From the NCBI GenBank assembly GCA_008016945.1, contig SSGN01000072.1, forward strand, positions 1 through 34,978: a stretch of 34,978 nucleotides of DNA, read 5' to 3'. The DNA comes from Flavobacteriales bacterium. Its GTDB lineage: Bacteria > Bacteroidota > Bacteroidia > Flavobacteriales > PHOS-HE28. The position numbers and the translations under genes were made by a program. Shown piece after piece: positions 8,431 to 17,029 of the stretch. The notes beneath the pieces are model-generated. The model was not told the origin of the DNA. It saw only the letters and a program-made list of their open reading frames with translations, and made no database searches. Within the stretch, counting starts at the first letter, position 1. The number at the start of each line of letters is the position of its first letter.

Positions 8431-8997
8431 TCACTCGCCCAGCCACTCCAAGCTCACCGAGTTGATGCAGTACCGCAGTCCGGTCGGCTTGGGCCCATCT
8501 TCGAACACATGGCCGAGGTGTGCGCCACAACGCCCACAGGTGGTTTCCGTGCGCACCATGCCGAAGGTGAGGTCCTCGTGGTAATGCAAGGCATCCTTGC
8601 GCTGGGGTTGGAAGAAGCTCGGCCACCCGCAGCTGCTGGTGAATTTGCTATCGGCCTGGAAGAGCACGTTGCCGCACACGGCGCAGGCGTAGGTCCCGAT
8701 CCCCTCGAAATCCCAGTATTTGCCCGTGAAGGCACGTTCGGTGCCCTTCTCGAAGGCGATGTGGTAAAGGTCTTCAGGCAACAGTTTCTTCCATTCGCTC
8801 AAGGGCACGTTCAGCTTGTTCGTGTCGGTGTGCGAGTAGTACGGATTGTTGCTGTGGTCGTATTGGCTCATGGCAAGCGATGGTGTCGGCGGTTCATGGC
8901 TTTGTGCCCGGCCGCAGGAGGTCAGGTACACCAAGAGGATCAGGGGACTCCAGGTCCGTAGCAGGGCAACGCAACGGTCGTTCCGGGAGCGGGTCAT
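8431..8997 (-). CDS. msrB: Peptide-methionine (R)-S-oxide reductase, lipoprotein form
   Basis: MsrB reduces methionine-R-sulfoxide in proteins. The 188-residue product has an N-terminal signal ending in the lipobox LTSC (C28), so it should be a lipid-anchored periplasmic or envelope protein. The MsrB domain covers about residues 62-188: zinc ligands C105/C108 (CAVC) and C154/C157 (CGRCGAH), the SSCGWPSF motif with C123 as possible resolving cysteine, and catalytic C177 in RYCINS. Length is that of a single-domain MsrB plus a leader of about 45 residues. Its ATG overlaps the stop of the upstream PepSY-like gene (ATGA), which supports this start and suggests translational coupling. The pair may serve envelope oxidative repair (inference). 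Confidence 0.95.
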   Translation of the reverse strand: MTRSRNDRCVALLRTWSPLILLVYLTSCGRAQSHEPPTPSLAMSQYDHSNNPYYSHTDTNKLNVPLSEWKKLLPEDLYHIAFEKGTERAFTGKYWDFEGIGTYACAVCGNVLFQADSKFTSSCGWPSFFQPQRKDALHYHEDLTFGMVRTETTCGRCGAHLGHVFEDGPKPTGLRYCINSVSLEWLGE

Positions 8998-9434
8998 TCG
9001 TCCTGCTTCTCCTTGATCAACTTTCCATCGGGTGTGTAGTAGAGCTCCATCGCCTGGACTTTTTGCTCCACCTTCACCTTGTAGAGCTTGGGTTGTTCGG
9101 CGGTAGCGTGCAGCTCCACGTCAGCCACGCGCCAAGTGGCGTACTTACCGGCCTTCAAGGCGGCAACGACGGCTGGGGGAAGATCCTTCATGCCGATCTC
9201 CCGTTCGGTCCGCACCCATGCCCCTTCCGGCGTGTAATAGCTATCGTATTCGACCCCCTTCAAGGTGTATTCCACACGGTAGTTGCGTTTGCGGCGCTCC
9301 CATTCCTTCACCACCGCATCGGGGTACTTGGCGGCGAAATGTGCGACAGCCTTGGCCGGTGGTTCCACCGCGGACTGAGCCCCGGCCTGGAGGGTAAGGA
9401 GCAGGGCGAATAACGTGGTCGGAATGGTGCGCAT
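8994..9434 (-). CDS. Secreted PepSY-like protein
   Basis: The 146-residue product has a signal peptide (MRTIPTTLFALLLTLQAGAQ) and two tandem copies of a beta-alpha-beta unit typical of the PepSY-like/DUF2874 group: VEYTLKGVEYDSYYTPEG about residues 52-69 and a related KVEQKVQAMELYYTPDG near the end. Such small periplasmic proteins are frequent in Bacteroidota; their function is largely unknown. An in-frame start at 9506 would add 24 residues without signal character, so ATG 9434 was chosen. TATCTTCG (9459-9452, minus strand) differs by one base from TAnnTTTG and is well placed for a promoter, but no -33 TTG is seen. It is the first gene of a two-gene unit with msrB and is divergent from topA. 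Confidence 0.8.
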   Translation of the reverse strand: MRTIPTTLFALLLTLQAGAQSAVEPPAKAVAHFAAKYPDAVVKEWERRKRNYRVEYTLKGVEYDSYYTPEGAWVRTEREIGMKDLPPAVVAALKAGKYATWRVADVELHATAEQPKLYKVKVEQKVQAMELYYTPDGKLIKEKQDE

Positions 9435-9485
9435 GGTAGGCTCGAATGGAACGAAGATAGGTCCGGTCGTGGCCGATGGATCCAC

Positions 9486-9503
9486 CTTCCCCTTTAGGGG
9501 AAG
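9486..9503. other. Perfect palindrome in the divergent topA/PepSY promoter region
   Basis: CTTCCCC-TTTA-GGGGAAG is a perfect 7-bp inverted repeat with a 4-base loop in the 179-base gap between the divergent genes at 9434 and 9614. It could be an operator, a small hairpin or a copy of a dispersed palindrome. No tail of T residues follows, so it is not a terminator. Confidence 0.5.
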
Positions 9504-9613
9504 CATCGGTCACGGGCCGATACGATCGCCGGAAAGCCAGCGGATACACTTTTCTTTGCCGCCCCGCCCCCCCCGCAGTACCGGTCGGGTGGGGCACAAC
9601 ATCGCGGAACCCA

Positions 9614-12229
9614 ATGGCGAAGAAGAATAGCGATCTGGTGATCGTGGAGTCTCCGGCGAAAGCCAAGACCATCGAGAAGTACCTCGGCGACGGCTTCACG
9701 GTGCTGAGCAGTTATGGTCATGTGCGCGACCTGCCCGAACGCGACCTCAGTGTGGATGTGGAGAACGGTTTCGAGCCCACCTACATCATCCCCGATGACA
9801 AGAAGGACCGCCTGAGGCAACTTCAGAAGGAAGCCGACAAGGCCGCCACCGTGTGGCTCGCGACCGATGAAGACCGCGAAGGAGAGGCCATCAGCTGGCA
9901 CTTGAAGGAGGCGCTGGGACTTCCGGACGCCAAGGTGAAGCGCATCACCTTCAACGAGATCACCAAGAAGGCCATCCTGGAGGCCATCGAGAACCCACGG
10001 ACCATCGACGTGCACCTGGTCGATGCCCAACAGGCGCGCCGTGTCCTCGACCGGCTGGTGGGCTACGAGCTCAGTCCGGTGCTTTGGCGCAAGGTGAAAC
10101 CCAGCCTCAGCGCGGGGCGGGTGCAGAGCGTCGCCGTACGCATCATCGTGGAACGCGAACGCGAGATCCTGGACTTCAACAGCAAGAGCGCGTTCCGCAT
10201 CACCGCCGTGTTCACCACCGGCAGTGGGGCGCAGGTGAAGGCCGAACTACCGGCACGCTTCGCCACCGAACCCGAGGCCATGGATTTCCTGAACGGATGC
10301 CTTGGCGCGGACTTCACGGTGAACGCCGTGGAGAAGAAGCCCGGCAAACGCACGCCCGCCGCACCGTTCACCACCTCCACCTTGCAGCAGGAGGCGAGTC
10401 GCAAGCTGGGCTTCGGGGTGGACCGCACCATGCGTATCGCACAGGGGTTGTACGAACAGGGGCACATCACCTACATGCGTACCGACTCGGTGAACCTGAG
10501 CGAACAGGCCATCGCCGCGGTCGCGGCACAGATCAGCGGCCAGTACGGCGAGCGCTACAGCAAGCCCCGGCGATACACCAGCAAGAGCAAGGGCGCACAA
10601 GAGGCGCACGAAGCCATCCGCCCGGCGGATATGATGGTGCGGAACGCCGGGGGCGACCGCGATGCCGAACGCCTCTACGACCTGATCTGGAAACGCACCC
10701 TCGCCAGCCAGATGGCCGATGCCGAGCTGGAGAAGACCGTTGTCGACATCGCCATCAGTTCGCGTCCCGGCCAGGTGCTCAAGGCCTCCGGTGAAGTGAT
10801 CCTCTTCGATGGCTTCCTCAAGGTCTACATGGAAGGCAAGGACGATGAGGATGGCGAGGAACAGGAAGGTCTGCTCCCGGAGATGAAGCAGGGCGAGAAG
10901 CTCGGCTTGCGCGAAATGGTGGCCACCGAGCGTTTCGATCGCCCGGCGCCGCGCTACACCGAGGCCAGTCTGGTGAAGAAGCTGGAAGAGCTGGGCATCG
11001 GACGCCCGAGCACCTATGCGGCCACCATCAGCACCGTGCAGAAGAAGAACTACGTGGTGAAGGAGGACCGCGAAGGCACCAAGCGCGCCTACCGCATCCT
11101 CACCCTGGCGAACGACACGATCACCGATGTCACCGCCACGGAGAACGCCGGTGCCGAGAAGCAGAAGCTCTTCCCTACGGACATCGGCATGGTGGTGAAC
11201 GACTTCCTCGTGGAGCACTTCCCCACCGTGGTGGACCTCCACTTCACCGCGAAGGTGGAGGAGGAGTTCGACGTGATCGCCGAAGGCAAGGAGAACTGGC
11301 GCGAGATGCTCGCGCGGTTCTATAAGCCGTTCCACGCCACCATCGGCACCGTACAGGAGACGGCGGAGCGTGCCACGGGCTCGCGGGAACTGGGCATCGA
11401 CCCGGTCAGCGGCAAGCCGATCATCGCACGCATCGGTCGCTTCGGCCCCATGATCCAGATCGGCACGGTGGAGGACGAGGAGAAGCCGCGCTTCGCCAGT
11501 CTTCGGAAGGACCAGAGCATCCAATCGATCACGTTGCAAGAGGCGCTCGACCTCTTCAAACTGCCACGCACCTTGGGCGAGCGGGATGGCGAGGTGGTGT
11601 CCGTGGGCATCGGTCGTTTCGGGCCGTACGTGCGCCTGGGGGCCACCTATGCCAGCCTCACGCCGGAAGACGACCCCTTGGCGATCGACCTGCGCCGTGC
11701 GGTGGAGCTCATCGACCTGAAGAAGGCCGCCAACGCCACGCGCGAGCTCGGCGAGTACAAAGGCGAGATGATCGTGCAGGGGCGTGGTCGCTTCGGCCCC
11801 TTCGTCAAGTTCGGGAAGACCTACGCCAACGTGCCCCGGAACGAGGATCCGGCCACCGTCACCCTGGAGCGGGCCATCGAGCTCGTGGAGGCCAAGCTCG
11901 CCGGGGTGCGGCAGAACATCCTCAAGGAGTTCGAGGGTTCGGTGATCCAGGTGCTCGCGGGGCGCTACGGCCCGTACATCACCGATGGGGACAAGATCGC
12001 CAACGTGCCCAAGGAGAAGGCCCCGGAGCAGGTGACCTTGGAAGAGGCCACGGCCCTGCTGGCGGCCGCACCCGAACGGAAAGGGGCGCGGCGCGGGCGT
12101 GCGGCCAAGAAGGCCGCTCCGGCCAAAGCGGCCAAGAAAGCCGCCAAGACCCCCGCAGCGCGCAAAGCCCCTGCGAAGAAGGCCGCGCCCAAGAAGGCGG
12201 CCGCGAAGAAGAGCGCCAAGAAGGGATAG
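9614..12229 (+). CDS. topA: DNA topoisomerase I
   Basis: Type IA topoisomerase that relaxes negative supercoils through a 5'-phosphotyrosine intermediate; 871 residues. The Toprim domain opens with DLVIVESPAKAKTI (E12) and carries the acidic motif TDEDREGE (D85, D87). The active-site tyrosine is Y287 in ITYMRTDS. After the core come four Toprim C-terminal repeats (IGRFGPMIQIG, IGRFGPYVRLG, GRGRFGPFVKFG, LAGRYGPYI) in place of the E. coli-type zinc fingers; only one cysteine (in LNGCLG) was noticed in the whole protein. The last 50 or so residues are a Lys/Ala/Pro-rich tail resembling histone H1. The start at ATG 9614 (MAKKNSDL) was preferred to an upstream in-frame start at 9476, which would add unrelated sequence. 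Confidence 0.97.
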   Translation: MAKKNSDLVIVESPAKAKTIEKYLGDGFTVLSSYGHVRDLPERDLSVDVENGFEPTYIIPDDKKDRLRQLQKEADKAATVWLATDEDREGEAISWHLKEALGLPDAKVKRITFNEITKKAILEAIENPRTIDVHLVDAQQARRVLDRLVGYELSPVLWRKVKPSLSAGRVQSVAVRIIVEREREILDFNSKSAFRITAVFTTGSGAQVKAELPARFATEPEAMDFLNGCLGADFTVNAVEKKPGKRTPAAPFTTSTLQQEASRKLGFGVDRTMRIAQGLYEQGHITYMRTDSVNLSEQAIAAVAAQISGQYGERYSKPRRYTSKSKGAQEAHEAIRPADMMVRNAGGDRDAERLYDLIWKRTLASQMADAELEKTVVDIAISSRPGQVLKASGEVILFDGFLKVYMEGKDDEDGEEQEGLLPEMKQGEKLGLREMVATERFDRPAPRYTEASLVKKLEELGIGRPSTYAATISTVQKKNYVVKEDREGTKRAYRILTLANDTITDVTATENAGAEKQKLFPTDIGMVVNDFLVEHFPTVVDLHFTAKVEEEFDVIAEGKENWREMLARFYKPFHATIGTVQETAERATGSRELGIDPVSGKPIIARIGRFGPMIQIGTVEDEEKPRFASLRKDQSIQSITLQEALDLFKLPRTLGERDGEVVSVGIGRFGPYVRLGATYASLTPEDDPLAIDLRRAVELIDLKKAANATRELGEYKGEMIVQGRGRFGPFVKFGKTYANVPRNEDPATVTLERAIELVEAKLAGVRQNILKEFEGSVIQVLAGRYGPYITDGDKIANVPKEKAPEQVTLEEATALLAAAPERKGARRGRAAKKAAPAKAAKKAAKTPAARKAPAKKAAPKKAAAKKSAKKG

Positions 12230-12248
12230 CTGTTGCCAACAACGACCT

Positions 12249-12287
12249 GTGGGCATCCATCGCACGGTGGGTGCCCACTTGCTTTCC
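12249..12287 (+). terminator. Possible terminator after topA
   Basis: An 11-bp stem (12249-12259 with 12268-12278, one G-U pair) with an 8-base loop lies 19 bases after the topA stop and is followed by the T-rich TTGCTTTCC. The T-tract is interrupted, so termination may be partial and the next gene could still be read through. Confidence 0.5.
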
Positions 12288-12354
12288 ATACCCCTGACCT
12301 TAGCGCCGACAGGGTCCGAGGATCATCGGGATCACGGGGCCCCGCGACCGGGAC

Positions 12355-13527
12355 ATGGACATCAGCATCTACTTCAAGCCCAGCGAACGTTTCGGCAACA
12401 GCCGGCCGGAATGGCCCGCCAATACCATCGGGGACAACGTGCTCAGCCATACCTCCCAAGGTGGGTTCCCCGCGCTCGAAGGCATGCAGGTGGCGTTCTT
12501 CGGCGTGCTCGATGATCCGGGCAACGCACGCCCCCGCGGGGTGGTGCATGCCCCCGATGCCGTCCGCGACGAGCTGTACCGCCTTTTCATGCCCAACGGC
12601 AACCTGGCCTTGGTGGACCTGGGCGATATCCACCCCGGGGCCAGTGCTGCGGACACCCAGCACGCCGTGGCCGAGACCCTCGCCGAACTGATCCGCATGA
12701 ACATCGTGCCCGTGTTGATCGGCGGCGGGCAGGGGCACACCTTCTCGCAATACCTCGCCTACGAGAAGCTGGAGCGTACGGCCAACCTGGTGTGCATCGA
12801 TGCTCGCTTCGACCTGGGCGAACCCGGGCAGGGGCTGGCCGAGAGCAGCTACCTCAGCCACATCGTCCTGCGCCAGCCCAACTACCTGTTCAACTACAGC
12901 AACCTCGGGTACCAGACCTACCTGGTGGATCAGCCGGGCATCGAACTGATGGACCGCCTGTTCTTCGACGCCCATCGCCTGGGCGAGCTGCGCGCCACCA
13001 TGGCCGACGCCGAACCCGTGATGCGCAACGGCGATACGCTCAGCGTGGACATGACCAGCGTGCGCCGCAGCGATGCGCCCGGCACCAGCCGCCCCGGCCC
13101 CAACGGCTTCCATGGCGAAGAGATCTGCCAGCTCATGCGCTATGCCGGCATCAGCGAGAAGATCACCTCCGTGGGTATCTACGAGATGGACCCCACCGTG
13201 GACCAGGACAGTACCACCGCCCAGCTCGTGGCGCAGATGGTCTGGTGCTTCCTCGATGGCTTCCGAAGCCGCACCAACGACCTGCCTTGGCTGGACCGCA
13301 AGCGCTTCACCCGTTTCCGCATCCCCATCCGGGGCCACGAACAGGAACTGGTGTTCTACAAAAGCACCGTGAGCGACCGCTGGTGGATGGACATCCCCTA
13401 CAAGGCCGAACAGGAGGCGCGCTTCGAAAGACACCACCTCGTGCCATGCTCCTATTCCGACTACCGGATGGCCTGCCGCGAAGAGGTGCCCGACCGCTGG
13501 TGGCGCACCTTCCAGAAGCTTTCCTGA
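12355..13527 (+). CDS. Arginase/formimidoylglutamase-fold protein with degenerate metal site
   Basis: The 390-residue protein has the layout of the ureohydrolase (arginase/agmatinase/formimidoylglutamase) superfamily: LIGGGQGHTFS (122-131), CIDARFD (147-153), LSVDMTSVRRSD (229-240) and GIYEMDP (274-280). In active enzymes these motifs supply six manganese ligands (GGxHx, DAHxD, SxDxD). Here the first-motif His is Q126, the DAHxD His is R151 and the second Asp of SxDxD is T234, leaving only D149, D153 and D232. A conventional binuclear manganese hydrolase is therefore unlikely, and an automatic 'formimidoylglutamase' label should not be trusted. No other histidine-degradation gene is nearby. 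It lies between topA and the T9SS operon. It may be a structural or binding protein, or use a different metal arrangement. Confidence 0.85.
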   Translation: MDISIYFKPSERFGNSRPEWPANTIGDNVLSHTSQGGFPALEGMQVAFFGVLDDPGNARPRGVVHAPDAVRDELYRLFMPNGNLALVDLGDIHPGASAADTQHAVAETLAELIRMNIVPVLIGGGQGHTFSQYLAYEKLERTANLVCIDARFDLGEPGQGLAESSYLSHIVLRQPNYLFNYSNLGYQTYLVDQPGIELMDRLFFDAHRLGELRATMADAEPVMRNGDTLSVDMTSVRRSDAPGTSRPGPNGFHGEEICQLMRYAGISEKITSVGIYEMDPTVDQDSTTAQLVAQMVWCFLDGFRSRTNDLPWLDRKRFTRFRIPIRGHEQELVFYKSTVSDRWWMDIPYKAEQEARFERHHLVPCSYSDYRMACREEVPDRWWRTFQKLS

Positions 13528-13586
13528 CCCCGGGACCGCCCGGCCGAAAGGCTTGGGAACCCGATCCCACGGCACCGATCCAACAT

Positions 13587-13615
13587 TTGGACGGATCGGA
13601 ATGTTGTTATATTGG
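13587..13615 (+). promoter_or_regulatory. Candidate Bacteroidota-type promoter of the T9SS operon
   Basis: TTG at 13587-13589 is followed after 18 bases by TATATTGG (13608-13615), one mismatch from the TAnnTTTG -7 element; the usual spacing is about 19. The first T9SS gene starts at 13681. The region lies in the 153-base gap after the arginase-fold gene. Confidence 0.42.
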
Positions 13616-13680
13616 CGCCGGTTCTGGCAAGAACCCAGGGGCATGTCGTCCCAAGAACGGCGGAAAAGAACGATACACGA

Positions 13681-14610
13681 ATGAGGGGGATACTTACCGC
13701 AACGGTCAGTCTGTGCATCGCTGGAGCAGCTCTCGCCCAGCAGGATCCACAACTCACCCAATACATGTTCGATCGGCTATCGGTGAACCCTGCCGTGGCA
13801 GGTACCACAGGCCAATTGTGTGCCACGGGCATCTTCCGCCAGCAATGGACCGGATTCGATGGGGCGCCCAAGACCGGACTGTTCAACGCCCACATGCCGA
13901 TCAAGAAGATCAGCAGTGGGGTGGGCATCAGCGCCTATTTCGATAAACTCGGCCAGCAGAACAGCAATTTCGTAAGGCTGAGCTACAGCTTCCACCGCAA
14001 GCTCGGGCCGGGTACCTTGGGCATCGGTCTCTCCGGTGGGCTGTTGGCACACACCCTGGGCAACAACTGGATCGCCCGGGACAACCCCTCGGACGATAGC
14101 GCCATTCCGATGGGTGGCCGTAGCGACTCCAAGTTCGACCTGGGAGCAGGTCTGTACTACACCAGCCCCACCTTGTGGATCGGCCTCAGCGCCACGCACC
14201 TCACCGAACCGGAATTGGCGGATGTCAGCATCACCGGGGTGCGGCACTATTTCGTGCAAGCCGGGTACGACTGGGCCATCGGTGGCGATAAGAAGTACGT
14301 GCTCCAGCCCTCCACCTTGATCAAGAGCGACGGTACCTCCACCCAGGTGGACCTGAACGCCAACTTCCTCTATAATAACCAGGTTTGGCTGGGCGTTACC
14401 TACCGGACCGAGGACGCCATCGCTCCGCTCATCGGATATCAACTGAAACCGAACGACAAGTCGATGCTCCGGATCGGCTACAGCTACGACGTGACCACTT
14501 CGCAACTGAAGAACTACAGCAGTGGTACGCACGAGATCATGCTCAGCTATTGTGTTCTGCTGGAGAAGAAACCCGACCTGCAGATCTACAAGAACGTACG
14601 ATTCCTCTAA
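13681..14610 (+). CDS. PorP/SprF-family type IX secretion membrane protein
   Basis: Outer-membrane beta-barrel-like protein of the PorP/SprF family, 309 residues. The signal peptide spans residues 1-20 (ending AALAQ). The family signature QDPQLTQYMFDRLSVNPAVAG follows in segments (QYMFDRL, NPAVAG), then amphipathic beta strands, and the characteristic end KNVRFL. Family members work with the T9SS, linking the secretion ring or cargo to the cell surface. Several paralogs usually exist per genome and each may serve particular cargo. Start ATG 13681 is the only one giving a clean signal peptide; an upstream frame extension from 13612 was rejected. It is the first gene of the operon with gldKLMN. 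I cannot say which named paralog (PorP or SprF) it corresponds to. Confidence 0.93.
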   Translation: MRGILTATVSLCIAGAALAQQDPQLTQYMFDRLSVNPAVAGTTGQLCATGIFRQQWTGFDGAPKTGLFNAHMPIKKISSGVGISAYFDKLGQQNSNFVRLSYSFHRKLGPGTLGIGLSGGLLAHTLGNNWIARDNPSDDSAIPMGGRSDSKFDLGAGLYYTSPTLWIGLSATHLTEPELADVSITGVRHYFVQAGYDWAIGGDKKYVLQPSTLIKSDGTSTQVDLNANFLYNNQVWLGVTYRTEDAIAPLIGYQLKPNDKSMLRIGYSYDVTTSQLKNYSSGTHEIMLSYCVLLEKKPDLQIYKNVRFL

Positions 14611-14733
14611 GCGACCGAAACCCAGTAACCCAAACTGCCGTACGCAGCCTTGTCTTCAGTCTGTTCGCTTACCCGAACGGTCCGGAGGCGGGGTCCCTGC
14701 AAGGAAATGATGGAACGGCAAAATAGGAAGAAC

Positions 14734-16086
14734 ATGGAACGTCCCATAGTGTATCTCTGCGCCGCAGCCGTTCTGGCTGGATGTGGCGGTGGTGGTCAGG
14801 GGCAACTCATCGGTGTCCAGGGCCGTCCGGGCTGGTACGATGTTGACCCGTATGGCATGAACTACATCGGCATGGGTTCCTTTGTCATGGGGCCCAGCGA
14901 CCAGGATGTGCCCTACGCTTCGGTCAGCAAGAGTAAGACCGTGTCCGTGCAGGCGTTCTACATGGACCAAACGGAGATCACCAACAACGAATACCGGCAG
15001 TTCGTGTTCTACGTGCGGGACTCCATCGCCAAACGGATCCTGGGCGATGAGGACATCGGCGAACATGTGATGACCGAGGACGAGTTCGGCGAGGAGATCG
15101 ATCCACCGGTGATCAACTGGCGCGAACGGATCGACTGGTACGGCGACGAGGAGCGCGAGGCCCTCGCCGACATGTTCCTCAGCGAGAGCGAACAGTTCTA
15201 CCGCCGCAAGGAGATCGATACCCGCAAGCTGATGTTCGAGTACTACTGGATCGACCTCAAGGAGGCCGCCCGGAAGGCGAACAACGCCCGCGACCTGGAC
15301 CTGAGCTACACCAACGTGAAGGGCCAGAACAACGCCATCCGTGGGCATAGCGATCGTTCCAAGTTCATCATCAAGGAGATCATCAACGTGTATCCCGACA
15401 CCTTGGTCTGGGTCCACGACTTCACCTACTCCTTCAACGAGCCGATGACCGAGAACTATTTCTGGCATCCGGCCTACGATGAATACCCCGTGGTGGGGGT
15501 GACCTGGCAGCAGGCCAACGCCTTCAACGTATGGCGCACCCAGCTGATGAACTCCTGGCTGAGCCAGAACGGCGACGCCTTCATCAACCGTTTCCGCCTG
15601 CCGACCGAGGCCGAATGGGAATACGCCTCGCGCGGTGGCTTGGATGGCGCTCCGTATCCATGGGGCGGCCCGTACGTGCGGAACCGTTCCGGTTGCTTCC
15701 TGGGCAACTTCAAACCCCTGCATGGCAACTACGTGGATGACGGTGGTTTCCACACCGTGCCCGTGGACAGCTACACCCCCAACGACTACGGCCTCTACCA
15801 AATGGCCGGCAACGTGGCCGAGTGGACCAGCACCGCGTTCGACGAGAGCGTGTACGACTTCGATCACGACCTGAACCCCGAGTACAGCTACGACGCGCTG
15901 ATGAACGACCCCCCTTCGCTCAAGCGCAAGGTGATCCGCGGCGGCTCGTGGAAGGACATCGGGTACTACATGCAGACCGGTACCCGGAGCTACGAATACC
16001 AGGATACCACCAAGGCCTACATCGGCTTCCGCTCGGTGATGACCTTCCTGGGCCGTGGCAAGGCGGTGAACGCCGAGGACCTGTAG
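14734..16086 (+). CDS. gldK: T9SS ring lipoprotein GldK/PorK
   Basis: The 450-residue lipoprotein has signal MERPIVYLCAAAVLAGC with lipobox LAGC (C17). The rest is an FGE-sulfatase (formylglycine-generating enzyme-like) fold: MGSFVMGPSDQD, MDQTEITNNEYRQFV, RLPTEAEWEYASRGG, GNVAEWTSTAF, KVIRGGSWKD and GFRS. In T9SS this fold is structural: GldK with GldN forms large periplasmic rings attached to the outer membrane. There is an insertion of about 120 acidic and aromatic residues between the early FGE motifs and YPVVGVTW, as in other GldK proteins. In-frame ATGs at 14707 and 14710 would lengthen the positively charged start and remain possible. The order PorP-like, gldK, gldL, gldM, gldN is the standard T9SS core order. 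Confidence 0.95.
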   Translation: MERPIVYLCAAAVLAGCGGGGQGQLIGVQGRPGWYDVDPYGMNYIGMGSFVMGPSDQDVPYASVSKSKTVSVQAFYMDQTEITNNEYRQFVFYVRDSIAKRILGDEDIGEHVMTEDEFGEEIDPPVINWRERIDWYGDEEREALADMFLSESEQFYRRKEIDTRKLMFEYYWIDLKEAARKANNARDLDLSYTNVKGQNNAIRGHSDRSKFIIKEIINVYPDTLVWVHDFTYSFNEPMTENYFWHPAYDEYPVVGVTWQQANAFNVWRTQLMNSWLSQNGDAFINRFRLPTEAEWEYASRGGLDGAPYPWGGPYVRNRSGCFLGNFKPLHGNYVDDGGFHTVPVDSYTPNDYGLYQMAGNVAEWTSTAFDESVYDFDHDLNPEYSYDALMNDPPSLKRKVIRGGSWKDIGYYMQTGTRSYEYQDTTKAYIGFRSVMTFLGRGKAVNAEDL

Positions 16087-16188
16087 ACCTTACCGAAAGA
16101 GGAATCAACGGCCGTTACGGAACCAGCGCGCCGCATTCATAAAGAACCAGTCGAAATCTCTCAGAACCTTTAAACGCAAGGACGAACG

Positions 16189-16980
16189 ATGAAACCAGGC
16201 AGCAAGAAGTGGAAGAACTTCATGGCTAAACTGTACGGGATCGGTGCAGCGGTCGTGATCGTGGGTGCTCTTTTCAAGATCCAGCACTGGCCCATGGCCA
16301 GCTTTTTCCTGATCATCGGCCTCAGTACCGAGGCCATCATCTTCTTCTTCTCGGCTTTCGAACCCCCGCATGAGGATCCCGATTGGAGCCTGGTGTACCC
16401 CGAACTGGCCACCGGCGAACGCCATGAGGGTGAGGATTTCAAGAAGGAGGATCAGCGCTCCATCACGGAGCAGTTGGACGATATGCTCGAAGGTGCCAAG
16501 ATCGAACCAGAGCTGATCGCCAGCCTGGGTGATGGCATGCGCTCACTGAGCGACCAAGCCAAGCAAATGGGCGCCATCACCGGTGCCGCTGCGGCCACCA
16601 GCGAGTACGCGGACAGCCTGAAGGATGCCAGCGCCAAGGTGAGCACCCTCAGCGACAGCTACGCCAAGGCGAGCGAGAGCCTCGTGGGCCTCACCGCCAA
16701 CGTGGACGCTGGCCGCAACGCCGGTGAAAGCCTCCAGAAGATGAGCCAGAACCTCTCGGCCCTCAACGAGATGTACGAGATGCAGCTGCGCGGAAGCCGC
16801 GAGAAGCTCGAAGCCGCCAACCAGATGTTCGAGGGTATGGAGCAGATGCTCACCAACCTGCGCAACTCGGTGGACGACACCAAGCGCTACAAGGAGAACA
16901 TCGCCGAACTGAGCGACAACCTCGCAAAACTGAACACGGTGTACGGCAACATGCTTGCCGCAATGACCGTGCGCGGTTGA
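16189..16980 (+). CDS. gldL: T9SS motor protein GldL/PorL
   Basis: Inner-membrane stator-like component that with GldM forms the proton-driven motor of T9SS and gliding; 263 residues. Two membrane helices (about 14-31 and 36-57) carry the polar residues expected of the motor: K30 and H33 in FKIQHWP, and E48 in LIIGLSTEAIIFF, which corresponds by motif to the glutamate implicated in proton coupling in Flavobacterium johnsoniae. The cytoplasmic remainder is helical and alanine/serine-rich with probable coiled coil (about 130-250), ending LNTVYGNMLAAM. It lies 102 bases after gldK and 49 bases before gldM. Confidence 0.95.
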   Translation: MKPGSKKWKNFMAKLYGIGAAVVIVGALFKIQHWPMASFFLIIGLSTEAIIFFFSAFEPPHEDPDWSLVYPELATGERHEGEDFKKEDQRSITEQLDDMLEGAKIEPELIASLGDGMRSLSDQAKQMGAITGAAAATSEYADSLKDASAKVSTLSDSYAKASESLVGLTANVDAGRNAGESLQKMSQNLSALNEMYEMQLRGSREKLEAANQMFEGMEQMLTNLRNSVDDTKRYKENIAELSDNLAKLNTVYGNMLAAMTVRG

Positions 16981-17029
16981 TCCGTTGACCTTTGCCAACT
17001 TAGGAACCGAACAGACCTGTTGAACCCAT

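Noticed and set aside
9476..9613. N-terminal extension of topA from an in-frame upstream start
   Set aside because: The extension runs through the palindrome and promoter region and has no homology-like content; MAKKNSDLVIVESPAKAKT is a typical TopA start.
10247..12289. A 680-codon minus-strand frame opposite topA (and a further one at 11965-13761)
   Set aside because: Shadow frames with repetitive Leu/Gly/His composition and no family.
12355..13527. Functional formimidoylglutamase (hutG)
   Set aside because: Three of six metal ligands are replaced and no other hut gene is in the window.
13528..13560. Terminator after the arginase-fold gene (CCGGG-ACCG-CCCGG)
   Set aside because: Only a 5-bp stem and no T-tract.
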